From Nocardia bhagyanarayanae (GTDB lineage: Bacteria; Actinomycetota; Actinomycetes; Mycobacteriales; Mycobacteriaceae), in NCBI RefSeq assembly GCF_006716565.1, contig NZ_VFPG01000001.1:5394001-5458000 (forward strand): a DNA stretch of 64,000 bases, written 5' to 3'. Of the stretch, positions 1 to 8,674 are shown piece after piece; the first letter of the stretch is position 1, and each line of letters opens with the position of its first letter. A model generated the notes under the pieces. That model saw only the letters and a program-made list of their open reading frames with translations, was not told the origin of the DNA and did not search any database. Position numbers and translations under genes: made by a program.

Positions 1-983
1 GCGACCCGGCGCAGCGCGGTGCGGATGGCGTCGGCGAGGCCGAGCGCGGCCGGGTCGGTGATCTCGTCGAGCACCGCCATCAGGTCGGTGATCTGCATGC
101 GCGACCAGTCGGCGATGTTCCGGCCCTCGATCCGGGTGGCCAGCGCGGCGGCGTTGAGGCGGGCGCCTCGGCAGGTCGGGCACACGCCCTCGGTGAGGAA
201 TTTCTGCATCTGCTCGCGGGTCTTCTCGCTGAGCGTCGAGGTGTCGCGTTGCAGGCGGGTGCGGGTGAACTTCGCCGCGAGTCCCTCGTAATTGGCCTTC
301 CAGGTGCCCTTGGCGAAGGTCAGCTCCACCTTGCCGCCGCTGCCGTACAGGAAGTCCTCGTACTCGGCCTCGGTGTAGTCGGCCAGCTTCTTGTCCGGAT
401 CGAAGCGCCCGGAATTGCCGTAGAGCTGCCAATCACCGCTGCCCACACCGTAACCGGGGAGCAGGATGGCGCCTTCGTTGAGCGATTTGGTGCGATCGAC
501 CAGCCGGTCCGGGTCCGCGCGGACCGTCATGCCGAGCCCGTCGCAGTCCGGACACATGCCCTGGGGCACGTTGAACGAGTAGTTGTAGACGAATCCGGCC
601 GAGGGCGAACCGAATCGGGCGAACATGGCGCGCACCATCGAGTAGATGTCGGTCATGGTGCCGACCGTGGAGCGCGGGCCGCCGCCGACCGGCTGCTGGT
701 CGATGATCACCGGCGCGGTCAGGTTCTCGATCGCCTCGGCGTGCGGCCGCTCGTAGCGCGGCAGGAAGTTGAGCACGAACGCCGGGAAGGTGGCGTAGAG
801 CTGCCGCTGCGACTCCACGGCGATGGTGTCGAACACGATGGACGACTTGCCCGACCCGGAAACGCCGGTGAAGACGGTGATCTTGTTCTTGGGAATCTCC
901 AGCGAGACGTTGCGCAGGTTGTGCTCGCTGGCCCCGAGCACCCGGATGACATCGACGGAAACGGCCGAATCGGTAGAAGGCAT
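1..983 (-). CDS. UvrA-like ABC ATPase (excinuclease UvrA paralogue), C-terminus beyond window
   Basis: Partial gene: the first 327 codons are present and the frame leaves the window at its left edge without a stop. From the ATG (complement of 981-983) the protein reads MPSTDSAVSVDVIRVLGASE. It has a UvrA-type Walker A motif GVSGSGKSS at residues 40-48, followed by FDTIAVESQRQ, which matches the UvrA family. Two CxxC knuckles are visible, CPDCDGLGM and CPTCRGARL, the second being the typical UvrA zinc-module sequence. The insertion between Walker A and the knuckles looks short for canonical UvrA, which suggests the shorter UvrA-like paralogues found in actinobacteria (repair or drug self-resistance) rather than the housekeeping uvrA. 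It is divergent from the methyltransferase at 1098. The fold is certain; the exact role is not. Confidence 0.88.
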   Translation of the reverse strand, partial: MPSTDSAVSVDVIRVLGASEHNLRNVSLEIPKNKITVFTGVSGSGKSSIVFDTIAVESQRQLYATFPAFVLNFLPRYERPHAEAIENLTAPVIIDQQPVGGGPRSTVGTMTDIYSMVRAMFARFGSPSAGFVYNYSFNVPQGMCPDCDGLGMTVRADPDRLVDRTKSLNEGAILLPGYGVGSGDWQLYGNSGRFDPDKKLADYTEAEYEDFLYGSGGKVELTFAKGTWKANYEGLAAKFTRTRLQRDTSTLSEKTREQMQKFLTEGVCPTCRGARLNAAALATRIEGRNIADWSRMQITDLMAVLDEITDPAALGLADAIRTALRRV

Positions 984-1097
984 ACCGGACACCATGCCAT
1001 CGCGCACCGACAAAATGCCCGGTGTTCAGTGATGAAGGTCACATATTAGGCGAATCGCTATCACAGTCGCGCGGAAGCGCGTCCGTAGAGTCGTGAA

Positions 1098-1676
1098 GTG
1101 ACCCGCGACCCGTATTGGAATCACAACACCCGCTATCACCCGTGGCTACTCGCCAAGGCGCCGACGTCCGCGCGGACCGCGCTCGACGTGGGTTGCGGCG
1201 ACGGGCTTCTGGCAAGGAAGTTGGCGACGGGTGGCCGCGAGGTAGTCGGGATCGACGCGGACTCGGGCGCGCTGGAACAGGCGTCGGGAGCGAACGGGGT
1301 GCGCTTCGAACAAGCCGACTTCCGGGAATTCCCTGGCACTTTCGACTATGTGACAGCCGTCGCGACACTGCACCACGTGCCACTCGTGGAGGGTCTGACG
1401 GCCTTGCGCCGCCTCGTCGCCCCCGGCGGCACGTTGGCCGTGGTCGGACTGTGGAAGATGACGCCGCTACGCGACGCTCACTATTTTCCGATGCTGCCGC
1501 TGATCTGGGCCATCGATCACTTTCCGCCGCGCCCGAGCGGTCCGGATGTGCCGCTGCGAGATCCGGTGGACACGCTCGACGACATCCGGAAATCCGCCGC
1601 CGCGATCCTGCCCGGCGCGCGGATCCGGCGTCGTCTCATGTGGCGCTACACGTTGCTGTGGCAGCGGCCCGCGTAG
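1098..1676 (+). CDS. class I SAM-dependent methyltransferase
   Basis: A 192-residue protein with a GTG start. Motif I of class I methyltransferases is LDVGCGDGLLARKLA (about residues 29-43). An acidic residue follows at the end of strand 2 (VVGIDAD), then a motif II/III region ADFREFPGTFDYVTAVATLH and a GGTLAVVGLWK strand. This is the usual Rossmann core for binding S-adenosylmethionine. The C-terminal third is short and gives no clue to the methyl acceptor. It stands alone: divergent from the UvrA-like gene and convergent with the LLM oxidoreductase, whose stop is 12 bases away. Confidence 0.85.
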   Translation: MTRDPYWNHNTRYHPWLLAKAPTSARTALDVGCGDGLLARKLATGGREVVGIDADSGALEQASGANGVRFEQADFREFPGTFDYVTAVATLHHVPLVEGLTALRRLVAPGGTLAVVGLWKMTPLRDAHYFPMLPLIWAIDHFPPRPSGPDVPLRDPVDTLDDIRKSAAAILPGARIRRRLMWRYTLLWQRPA

Positions 1677-1688
1677 GCCGCAACCGCG

Positions 1689-2573
1689 TCAGCGCAGGCG
1701 GGCGAGGACCGGCGCGAACTGCTCCATGCTGTTCTCCAGCACGGTGAAGTAGCTGAATCCGAAGCGCTCGCCCAGCTCTCGGATACGGTCGGCTGCCTCG
1801 TCCGGGGAACCGATGAGCAGGGTCGGGACCCGCTCGGGGCTGTCGGCGGCCGAGGGCGGCAGCGCCGGGGCGTACGCGTCGGCCAGCGCTGGCCATTCTT
1901 CCCGTGAAACAACGCGCTGCAACAGCAGATTGAATTCGACCTCGCCCGCGCGATCGCCGAGCAGCCCGTCGACATAGGCCACCCGCTCGGCTGTTTCGTC
2001 CTCGTCGGCGAGTCGCACGGGGCCGCCGGGCGTCACCGCTCCCCCGCCCGCGAAGGCGACGATGTCCGCTTGTTCGGCGGCGAGCTTCAGCAGCCGGTCG
2101 CCCCACCCCGCCACTAGCAGCGGCGGGCCCGAGGGCTGCGCCGGGCGCGGCTGGTAGTCCGGGTCGGCGAACAGCTTACGCAGTGTGGTCACGGTGTGCT
2201 CGAGGTGCCGCACCCGCTTGCCGCCGCTCTCGAAAGGGATTCCCGCGGCGTCGAACTCGGCGCGGACATAACCCGCGCCGAGCCCGAGTTCCACGCGCCC
2301 GTCGGTGAGCTGATCCGCGCCCGCCGCGTCGCGGGCCAGCAGCACCGGGTTGTAGAAGGCGGTGTTGAGCACGAAGGTGTTGAGCCGCACCCGCTCGGTG
2401 GCCTCGGCGGCCACGATCATGGCGGGAAACGGCGCGGGCAGGCCGAGGTGGTCGGCGACCCCGATCACGTCGAAGCCGAGTTCTTCGGCCCTACGGCACT
2501 TTTCGACCCATCGGGACCTGGACTCCGACGTCACCATGTTCACGCCGAAACGGAGAGGACGCTGCACTGTCAC
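1689..2573 (-). CDS. LLM-class F420-dependent oxidoreductase
   Basis: A 294-residue TIM-barrel protein of the bacterial luciferase-like family. Family marks are the N-terminal LRFGVNMV strand, the segment EELGFDVIGVADHLG, the TERVRLNTFVLN strand, DQLTDGRVELGLGAGY (the cofactor-binding region) and a C-terminal IGSPDEAADRIREL. Mycobacteriales hold many such enzymes, usually using coenzyme F420, but the substrate cannot be read from the sequence. The GTG start (GTGACAGTGCAG) is chosen because the next in-frame GTG is two codons on and the barrel begins at once. It lies downstream of the small membrane protein and the SDR enzyme on the same strand and could be co-transcribed (56-base gap). Confidence 0.85.
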   Translation of the reverse strand: MTVQRPLRFGVNMVTSESRSRWVEKCRRAEELGFDVIGVADHLGLPAPFPAMIVAAEATERVRLNTFVLNTAFYNPVLLARDAAGADQLTDGRVELGLGAGYVRAEFDAAGIPFESGGKRVRHLEHTVTTLRKLFADPDYQPRPAQPSGPPLLVAGWGDRLLKLAAEQADIVAFAGGGAVTPGGPVRLADEDETAERVAYVDGLLGDRAGEVEFNLLLQRVVSREEWPALADAYAPALPPSAADSPERVPTLLIGSPDEAADRIRELGERFGFSYFTVLENSMEQFAPVLARLR

Positions 2574-2629
2574 CAGAACTGTCTACCCGTCGGCTCGGCG
2601 CGCCCGTCACCCGAGGCCACCGCACGAGT

Positions 2630-2860
2630 TCAGCACTGCGCGATCGCGCTCGCCGCGACGGCCACGCCGAGCAGCGCCACCGCCGCGCTCAGCGCGGGCA
2701 CCGGGCGTTGTATCGTGCTGCGGCCGAAGCGGCGCAAGGCCGCTGCGTCGAGGCGGCGGGTGCGTCGCGCCTGCCCCTCGGCATTCGAGGCGTTCCCATC
2801 GCGGCGGAACCAGCGGCGGCCGAAGCCTAGGATCGCCAGGACGATAGTCGCGGTCAGCAT
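2630..2860 (-). CDS. small two-helix membrane protein, hypothetical
   Basis: A 76-residue protein starting at the ATG complementary to 2858-2860, 11 bases after the stop of the SDR gene. It has an N-terminal hydrophobic segment (LTATIVLAILGFG), a basic middle rich in Arg, and a second hydrophobic segment (ALSAAVALLGVAVAASAIA). The spacing suggests translation coupled to the upstream gene. No family is recognised. The same frame stays open further upstream as an antisense-type artefact inside the SDR gene, so only the part from this ATG is called. Confidence 0.55.
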   Translation of the reverse strand: MLTATIVLAILGFGRRWFRRDGNASNAEGQARRTRRLDAAALRRFGRSTIQRPVPALSAAVALLGVAVAASAIAQC

Positions 2861-2871
2861 GCCCGAATCCC

Positions 2872-3954
2872 TCAGGCGCCGATTGCGTTCGAGGCCGGGC
2901 GCGGCGCGATCGCCTTCGGCCGCAGCCCGGGCGCGTCGACGATGCCGAAGGTGAGCAGGCTCTCGGCGGTGTCGAGCACGGTCTCCCGGACGGGACGCAT
3001 GGTCCAGCCGAGTTCCGTGCGCGCCTTGTCCGCGCTGACCAGTTCGGTGCGGCCCAGCACCGGAACGGCCAACCGCACGCCCTTGTCGAAGCGGGCGATG
3101 AACCGGATCAGCCAATCGGGCAGCACCCGGGTGGGCACCCGCAGGCCGCGCGGGTTGTATTCGTCCGCGAGGATGCGGGCCAGCTCGGCCATCCACAGCG
3201 CGTCGGCCGCGCAGATGTACCGATTGCCCGCGGCCTGCGGCAGTTCCATCGCCAGCCGGTGCGCCACGGCGAGATCGCGCACGTCGACCGGTGTCCAGCC
3301 GGTGCGAATCGAGCCGGGGACGTCGCGCGCCATCAGCCGCCGGATCGGCTCGTGGGAGGTGCTGGTGACGGGGCTCTGCAGCGGTCCGAGCACCATGCCC
3401 GGGTTCACCGCCGCCAGCTCGAGTCCGCGCTCGGCGGGCAGACCGCCGACGAAGTCCCACGCCGCGCGTTCGGCCAGCGTCTTGCTCTTCTGGTAGGGCG
3501 GAATCCGATCCACCACCGACCAGTCCGCCTCGGTGCGCACCTCGTCCACGTCGTGGCCGTAGGCGATCGCGGCGACCGAGGAGGTGAGCACCACCCGGCG
3601 CACCCCCGGCTCCTCGGCGGCCGCGCGCAGCACGCGCAAAGTGCCCTGGACGGCCGGTTCGACGAGTTCGCGCTCGTCGTCGGGGACGTACGACGGGAAC
3701 GGCGAGGCAACGTGCAGCACGTACGCGCAGCCCGCGACGGCCTCGCTCCAGCCCGCGTCGTGGTCGAGATCGGCGGCGACGAACTCGAGGTCCGCGCCGA
3801 GCCGGCGTGCGAGCTCGACGAGGTGCGCGCGCTTGCCGGTGTTCGCGAGGTCGCGCACGGTGGCGCGGACCCGGTAGCCGTGTTCGAGAAGTTCCGCGAT
3901 GACGTGTCCGGCGATGAATCCCGTTGCGCCGGTGACCAATACCTGGTTGCTCAT
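2872..3954 (-). CDS. NAD-dependent epimerase/dehydratase (extended SDR, dihydroflavonol-reductase-like)
   Basis: A 360-residue extended short-chain dehydrogenase. The N-terminal Rossmann glycine motif is VTGATGFIAGHVI, and the catalytic YxxxK appears as PPYQKSKTLAERAAWDF with LTSSVAAIAYG just before it supplying the Ser. ATG 3954 is preferred over the in-frame GTG nine bases upstream because AGGTGGG lies at normal spacing before the ATG. Such enzymes reduce aldehydes or ketones, or act on sugar or steroid-like substrates; this one resembles the dihydroflavonol-4-reductase/aldehyde-reductase group. It is divergent from a TetR gene, and two operator-like palindromes lie between the starts, so it is the probable target of that repressor. 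Confidence 0.85.
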   Translation of the reverse strand: MSNQVLVTGATGFIAGHVIAELLEHGYRVRATVRDLANTGKRAHLVELARRLGADLEFVAADLDHDAGWSEAVAGCAYVLHVASPFPSYVPDDERELVEPAVQGTLRVLRAAAEEPGVRRVVLTSSVAAIAYGHDVDEVRTEADWSVVDRIPPYQKSKTLAERAAWDFVGGLPAERGLELAAVNPGMVLGPLQSPVTSTSHEPIRRLMARDVPGSIRTGWTPVDVRDLAVAHRLAMELPQAAGNRYICAADALWMAELARILADEYNPRGLRVPTRVLPDWLIRFIARFDKGVRLAVPVLGRTELVSADKARTELGWTMRPVRETVLDTAESLLTFGIVDAPGLRPKAIAPRPASNAIGA

Positions 3955-3992
3955 GTGTCCCACCTGTCTGGGGAAGAGGGAGAACGGCCGGA

Positions 3993-4031
3993 ATCTAAGC
4001 GCCGCTCAGATAATCTAAGCACCGCATAGAT
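3993..4031. promoter_or_regulatory. tandem palindromic operators between SDR gene and TetR gene
   Basis: Two 19-bp imperfect palindromes sit 20 bp apart centre to centre: ATCTAAGCGCCGCTCAGAT (3993-4011) and ATCTAAGCACCGCATAGAT (4013-4031). Both have ATCT/AGAT ends around a CCGC core, and the two copies differ at only three positions. They lie 32 bp before the TetR start and 38 bp before the SDR start. Two-turn spacing of TetR-type palindromes is a standard layout for cooperative binding of two dimers. Binding by the adjacent TetR is inferred. Confidence 0.7.
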
Positions 4032-4062
4032 AGGTTGTCCAGCCCCCGTCGCATACGCTCGG

Positions 4063-4683
4063 ATGGTGAAGCGGACCAGTTACCACCACGGCGCACTGCG
4101 TGATGAGCTGATCGCCGCGTGCCTGCGCCTGATCGAAACCGAGGGCATCGCGGCGGTGAGCCTGCGCCGCGTGGCCAGGGAGGCGGGCGTCAGCACCGGC
4201 GCGCCGTACCACCACTTCGCCGATCGAGCCGCGCTGCTCGCGACCTTGTCCACCAAGGGATTCGAGTTGCTCGCCGCCGAACTCACCGCCGCTCGGGCGG
4301 CCGCGACCGGCTCACCGCTGGACGCCCTCGGCGCGCTGACGGTCGCCTACGTCCGCTTCTCGCGCGAGCAACCCGCGTACTTCCGCCTGATGTTCCGGCC
4401 GGAGCTCTCCCAGCCGGAGAAGCACCCCGACGCCGTCGCCGCGGGCGATGCCGCGTTCGCGGTCCTCGCCGATGCCATCGGCGACTGCGTTGCGGCCGGT
4501 CTGCTGCCCGCCGACAAGGCCGACATCCTCGGCATCACCTGGTGGGGCATCGGCCACGGCCTCGCCTCGCTGTGGCTGGACGGTCAGCTGGAGAAACGGA
4601 GCACCCAGCTCGGCACGACCGCCCCCGAACTGGTCGAAGAAGTGCTGCGCACCGTGTCTTCGTTTCTCGCGCCCGGGCCTTGA
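4063..4683 (+). CDS. TetR/AcrR family transcriptional regulator
   Basis: A 206-residue repressor. The N-terminal helix-turn-helix spans about residues 10-55 (HGALRDELIAACLRLIE, then AVSLRRVAREAGVSTGAPYHHFADRAALLA), a textbook TetR DNA-binding domain. The C-terminal part (FSREQPAYFRLMFRPELS onward) matches the WHG-type ligand/dimer domain found in many actinobacterial TetR proteins. It is divergent from the SDR gene with the tandem palindromes in between, so it probably represses that gene and itself. The inducer is unknown. Confidence 0.9.
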   Translation: MVKRTSYHHGALRDELIAACLRLIETEGIAAVSLRRVAREAGVSTGAPYHHFADRAALLATLSTKGFELLAAELTAARAAATGSPLDALGALTVAYVRFSREQPAYFRLMFRPELSQPEKHPDAVAAGDAAFAVLADAIGDCVAAGLLPADKADILGITWWGIGHGLASLWLDGQLEKRSTQLGTTAPELVEEVLRTVSSFLAPGP

Positions 4684-4778
4684 CCCGGTACGGCGGTTTC
4701 TGCCCTAGAGTGGGCGCCAGATGTTTGCTGTTCCGTCACTGCTCAACCCGATTACCGTGAGCCGAGAGGGATGACCGG

Positions 4779-5093
4779 ATGTCCGCACAGCAGCTCGACC
4801 CCGTCGTCCAGGAGTTCGTGGACGCGCTCAATGCCAACGACCCCGACCGCTTCCGCGCGGTGCTCACCGAGGACGCGACCATGTCCGACGACGGCGTGGA
4901 GCGCGATGTCGCGCAGTGGACCGATGCGGAGATCTTCGCGAGCAACGGCCGGATGCAAATCGAATCGGTGACCGACGGCGGCGTGGAACTGCTCGCCGAC
5001 TACACGAATTCGCGCTGGGGATCGATGCGCACAGCGTGGCGTTTCATCGTGCGCGACGGCAAGATCAGCCGATTCGAGACCGGACAGGCCTGA
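4779..5093 (+). CDS. nuclear transport factor 2 family (SnoaL-like) protein
   Basis: A 104-residue small cone-fold protein. The start of an NTF2-like domain is clear (VVQEFVDALNANDPDRFRAV, then LTEDATMSDDG) and so is its end, the beta-strand run AWRFIVRDGKISRFETGQA. Family members are polyketide cyclases, isomerases or ligand-binding domains, and the sequence alone does not choose among them. The ATG start is preceded by an AGAGGGATG stretch. It stands between the TetR gene and the phosphodiesterase-like gene, 40 bases from the latter. Confidence 0.75.
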   Translation: MSAQQLDPVVQEFVDALNANDPDRFRAVLTEDATMSDDGVERDVAQWTDAEIFASNGRMQIESVTDGGVELLADYTNSRWGSMRTAWRFIVRDGKISRFETGQA

Positions 5094-5133
5094 CCCCTTG
5101 CCGTGGCCGCGCCGATCTTGACATTCTGACCTC

Positions 5134-6276
5134 GTGTTCGACGCGCCTCCCTACGGCTCGGGTTCCCTTGCCGACCTGTTCCCCTCCGTCCTCGCCTGCC
5201 TCGGCGTCCCCGGCGAAACCGATCGGCTCGGCCTCGGCCTGTCCGCTCGCCGGATCTGCGTCCTGCTCGTGGACGGACTCGGCGCGGAAGCGCTCGCCGC
5301 GCACCAGCAGGAGGCGCCCTTCCTATCGAGCCTCGCGCCCGGCCAGCTGTCGGTGGGATTCCCGAGCACGACCGCGACCAGCCTGAGCTCGCTCGGTGTC
5401 GGTGTGCCGCCGGGCGAGCACGGCATCGTCGGCTATCTGATCAACGTGCCCGGCTACGACCGGTTGGTCAACGCGCTGCGCTGGCGCCTGCACGGCGAGG
5501 GCCCGAAGGTCGACCTGCTTCGCGAACTCGTGCCGGAGCAGTTCCAGCCCGCCGCAACGGTATTCGAGCGCGCCGGCCGCGCCGGGATCAGCGTCTCGCA
5601 GGTCGCCCCGATGTACCAGGCGGGCTCCGGGCTGACCAGGGCCGTGCTGCGCGGCTGCGATTTCCGTCCGAGCCTGTCGTTCGGCGATCTGGTCGACGGC
5701 GTGTCCACCGCGTTGCGCGCGGGCGATCGCTCGCTCGTCTACGCCTATCACGGCGACCTGGACACCACCGGTCATGTGCGCGGTCCGTCCTCGGACGCCT
5801 GGCGGCTGGAACTGGCGCACGTCGACCGCCTGGCCGCCACGATCGCCGAGAACTTGCCGCCCGGCGCGGCACTGTTGGTGACCGCCGATCATGGCATGGT
5901 GGAGCTGACCGGAACGGTGGACTTCGACGCGGTCGAGGCCTTGCGCACCGGCGTCGACCGGCTCGGCGGCGAGCCACGAGCCCGGCACGTCTACACCGTC
6001 GACGGCGCGGTGGACGATGTCGCGGCGGCGTGGCGGGAGACGCTCGGCGCCGATTTCGCGGTGCTGCCGCGCGCCGAGGTGATCGAACGCGGCTGGTTCG
6101 GTCCGACGGTGGGGTCGTCGGTGGTCGAGCGGATCGGCGATCTCGTCGTCGCGGCGCGCGGACCGCGCGGCGTCATCCGCACCGGCGCCGAACCGCTGCA
6201 ATCGGCCATGCTCGGCCACCACGGGTCGCTGACCTCGGCCGAGTTGAACGTGCCGCTGCGCACCTGCCTGGCCTGA
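5134..6276 (+). CDS. alkaline phosphatase superfamily protein (nucleotide pyrophosphatase/phosphodiesterase-like)
   Basis: A 380-residue protein with a GTG start. It has the metal and nucleophile motifs of the type I phosphodiesterase/nucleotide pyrophosphatase fold: RICVLLVDGLG (first metal Asp), FPSTTATSLSSLGVGVPPG (nucleophile Thr), AYHGDLDTTGHVRGP (Asp and His ligands) and LLVTADHGMVEL (DHG motif). There is no signal peptide, so it is probably cytoplasmic. Family members hydrolyse phosphodiester or pyrophosphate bonds in nucleotides or lipid head groups; the substrate here is unknown. Such genes are common as single copies in Mycobacteriales. Confidence 0.85.
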   Translation: MFDAPPYGSGSLADLFPSVLACLGVPGETDRLGLGLSARRICVLLVDGLGAEALAAHQQEAPFLSSLAPGQLSVGFPSTTATSLSSLGVGVPPGEHGIVGYLINVPGYDRLVNALRWRLHGEGPKVDLLRELVPEQFQPAATVFERAGRAGISVSQVAPMYQAGSGLTRAVLRGCDFRPSLSFGDLVDGVSTALRAGDRSLVYAYHGDLDTTGHVRGPSSDAWRLELAHVDRLAATIAENLPPGAALLVTADHGMVELTGTVDFDAVEALRTGVDRLGGEPRARHVYTVDGAVDDVAAAWRETLGADFAVLPRAEVIERGWFGPTVGSSVVERIGDLVVAARGPRGVIRTGAEPLQSAMLGHHGSLTSAELNVPLRTCLA

Positions 6277-6377
6277 TCGACACACCGGACCGCCTCGGCA
6301 CGCCCGGATCCGGTCCGCTTACCCTCGATACCGATCGCGGCGGCCCATCCGCTCGACCAGGCGACCAGGAGGAGCAG

Positions 6378-6692
6378 ATGAAGGCCACCGTGACCCGGAC
6401 CGTTCTCGGCGCGGCGGCCGCCGCGCTGCTGCTGGCCGGATGCACCGACATCGAGCGCGCGCTCAACAAGGGCGGCGACACACCGTGCAGCGAGTATGTC
6501 AAGCAGGACGCCGACACCAAGCGCATGACGATCACCAAGTTCGTCAAGCAGCAGACCGGTGACGAGCGCGAACCGGCGGGCACCGCCGTCGACGCCACCA
6601 TCATCTCCGTCGACCTGCTCTGCGCGGGCCAGCGCAACGCGGAGACGCCCATCAAGAACGCCGACGTGGCGGGCATCTTCCTCAACAAGTGA
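6378..6692 (+). CDS. small lipoprotein, HdeA-like
   Basis: A 104-residue protein starting at the ATG that follows AGGAGGAGCAG. A short basic N-region and hydrophobic stretch end in the lipobox LLLAGC, so Cys about residue 21 should be lipidated and the protein anchored outside the membrane. The mature part has two further cysteines (TPCSEYVKQD and VDLLCAGQR) placed like the disulphide pair of HdeA acid-stress chaperones, and a DxxxKRMTITKFVKQQT helix. The HdeA resemblance is from memory of the family and should be treated as tentative; lipoprotein status is well supported. Confidence 0.75.
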   Translation: MKATVTRTVLGAAAAALLLAGCTDIERALNKGGDTPCSEYVKQDADTKRMTITKFVKQQTGDEREPAGTAVDATIISVDLLCAGQRNAETPIKNADVAGIFLNK

Positions 6693-6821
6693 GGTGCCCG
6701 TGAGGCACAGTCGCGCGGTGTGACCGCCGGTCGGCCCCACCAGACACACCGTCCAGCAAGCGCCGGCTCGGGCTGCCGCGCGCGCCGCCGCCCGTCGAGA
6801 GCGCTGATCGTCGTGCGGCGC

Positions 6822-7250
6822 TCAGTGCCCGGCGGCCGGATGGGCGGCCAACCAATCCGCGGCGCGCTTGCGGGAGGCGCGGGAAAGCCAGGCGTCCTGG
6901 ATGATCTCGGTCAGCTCGCCGACGGTGATCTCGTGCAGGTGGCACGCGCGCACCAGGACCGAGGGGTGCCCGTCGAAGTGCGGTGTCGTGAAGAACGGTG
7001 AATCCGGATCCTGCACCAGCGCTTGCTTGTCCGACTCCGACGGCACCCAGATGACGATCACGTCCGGGTAGCGTTCGCCGGTCTTCGGGTCCACGGCGTC
7101 CGGCCGCGGATTGCGGAAGAACACGAACGACTTCCCGCCGACCTGGTAGATCGCATTGCCGAGCGGGCCAGCCGCATTGGTCACGTGCGGCATTCCGCGC
7201 GCGACGGCGTGTACGTCGGCGAGCCGGGCGGGTCGCTCTCGTTTGCGCAT
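6822..7250 (-). CDS. MmcQ/YjbR family DNA-binding-like protein
   Basis: A 142-residue protein from ATG 7250 (MRKRERPARLADVHAVARGM). The sequence shows the MmcQ/YjbR pattern: an N-terminal helix with a 'PHV' turn, the strand run IYQVGGKSFVFFRNPRPDAV, the VIVIWVPSESDKQAL segment, PFFTTPHFDGHPSVLVRA, and a C-terminal helix (SRKRAADWLAAHP). Members have a cystatin-like fold and are loosely described as DNA-binding; no clear function is known. It is divergent from the GAF regulator. Confidence 0.8.
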   Translation of the reverse strand: MRKRERPARLADVHAVARGMPHVTNAAGPLGNAIYQVGGKSFVFFRNPRPDAVDPKTGERYPDVIVIWVPSESDKQALVQDPDSPFFTTPHFDGHPSVLVRACHLHEITVGELTEIIQDAWLSRASRKRAADWLAAHPAAGH

Positions 7251-7369
7251 GATCCAAAACCTAATCGCCACGCTCGTATACCCGCCGCGAAACCGGCGCG
7301 TCGCGGTTCCGCGTCCGCCATGATGAGAGCACGAAGAGGCGACTTCACTCGACGACAAGGGTTTCCGAG

Positions 7370-8590
7370 GTGACACTGTCGCGCACTCTCACCCGGCAGC
7401 GGGCAGAACTGGAGAAGGAGTGGACCCGGTGGGCATCTACCGCCGGTTCCCGCGGGCGCGTCCCTACCGAGTCCAGCGTCCTACGCGACGATGTGGCACG
7501 GTCCTGGCAGCGTTCGCTGCACACCGTCGATCCCGCCCGCACCGTGGCGCCCGGGCTCGACCGGATCGAGGACCGATGGGCGGCATCCCCGCTGCGCGGG
7601 CCGGTCACCGAGCTGGCGGGCCAGATGCGCAGCATCGCCGAGGACGCGAAATACCTCGCGGTGGTCAGCGACGCGGCGGGCACCGTCCTGTGGTCCGGCG
7701 GTGATCGCAGGCTGCGCCGCCAGGCCGAGGACGTGAACTTCGCGCCGGGCGGCTGCTGGGACGAAAGCCATATGGGTACCAACGGGTTGTCCCTCGCGCT
7801 GCACGACGACCGCCCCGTCACCGTGTTCTCCGCCGAGCATCTCGTCGCCGCGCTGCACGGCTGGGTCTGTTACTCCGCGCCGATCCACGCGCCGGACGGC
7901 AGGCAGCTCGGGGTGCTGGACCTGTCCAGCGTCTGGAGCCGGTCGCATCCGATGGCCATGGCGTCGGTGCGGTCTGTGGTGACAGCGGTGGAGACGGTGC
8001 TGCGCACGAGCGCGCCGCCGCCTGCCGCGGGGGTGCGGCTCGAATGTCTAGGCACCGCACGCTTGTCGCGCGACGGCAGGCCGGTGCCGCTGCCGCCGCG
8101 TCAGCTGGAGATCCTCGCGCTGCTCGCGCTGGAGCCGGAGGGCTACACGCCCGAGCAGTTGCACGCGGCGGTCTACGGCGACCGTCCGGTCTCGACGAGC
8201 ACCTTGAAAGCCGATGTCTCGCATCTGCGCCGGGCCACCGGCGGTGAGATCGCGAATCGCCACTACACGCTGACCGGCCCGCTGTCCTGCGACGCGGTCG
8301 ACTTGCTCGCCGCGATCACCGCGGGCGATACGTCGGGTGCGGTGTGGCAGTACCGCGGTCCGTTGCTCCCCGGTTCCGACACCCCGGGCGTCGTCGAATG
8401 GCGCGACTATCTCGATGTCGGCATTCGCACGGCGGTCCTGGCCAGTGACCGTCCCGAGCATGCCATCGCCTTCGGCGAGCGCGCGGCGGGCGACATCGCC
8501 GTGCACGAGCACGCGTTGCGGTTGCTGCCCGCCGACGACGTGCGCCGCGCGGTGGTCACTGCCCGGTTGCACAACGCACTGCACGACTGA
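7370..8590 (+). CDS. GAF-domain transcriptional regulator of aldehyde dehydrogenase
   Basis: A 406-residue protein with a GTG start. Residues of about 35-200 form a GAF-like sensor domain of the AcoR type (ESSVLRDDVARSWQRSL at the start, then the region around WDESHMGTNGLSLAL and HGWVCYSAPIHAPDGRQLG). It lacks the sigma-54 AAA domain of true AcoR. About residues 215-290 make a winged helix (PLPPRQLEILALLALEPEGY, STSTLKADVSHLRRATGG) like the C-terminal DNA-binding domains of response regulators. In actinobacteria this kind of regulator stands directly before an aldehyde dehydrogenase and a DUF779 gene, as here, and is thought to activate them in response to an alcohol or aldehyde. Confidence 0.85.
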   Translation: MTLSRTLTRQRAELEKEWTRWASTAGSRGRVPTESSVLRDDVARSWQRSLHTVDPARTVAPGLDRIEDRWAASPLRGPVTELAGQMRSIAEDAKYLAVVSDAAGTVLWSGGDRRLRRQAEDVNFAPGGCWDESHMGTNGLSLALHDDRPVTVFSAEHLVAALHGWVCYSAPIHAPDGRQLGVLDLSSVWSRSHPMAMASVRSVVTAVETVLRTSAPPPAAGVRLECLGTARLSRDGRPVPLPPRQLEILALLALEPEGYTPEQLHAAVYGDRPVSTSTLKADVSHLRRATGGEIANRHYTLTGPLSCDAVDLLAAITAGDTSGAVWQYRGPLLPGSDTPGVVEWRDYLDVGIRTAVLASDRPEHAIAFGERAAGDIAVHEHALRLLPADDVRRAVVTARLHNALHD

Positions 8591-8674
8591 TCCGACGCGG
8601 TCACCAACCTCGCGCCAACCTTCACCGTCCAAAGTGGAGCGTCGTCGAGGGATTTCGCGCGAGGAGTGACTGCG

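Noticed and set aside
719..1042. A 107-codon minus-strand frame over the UvrA-like gene
   Set aside because: It is a shifted reading of the same DNA; the true frame gives Walker A and two zinc knuckles.
4680..4711. Possible promoter TTGACC...TAGAGT before the NTF2-like gene
   Set aside because: Spacer is 20 bases, longer than the usual 16-19, so it is not convincing.
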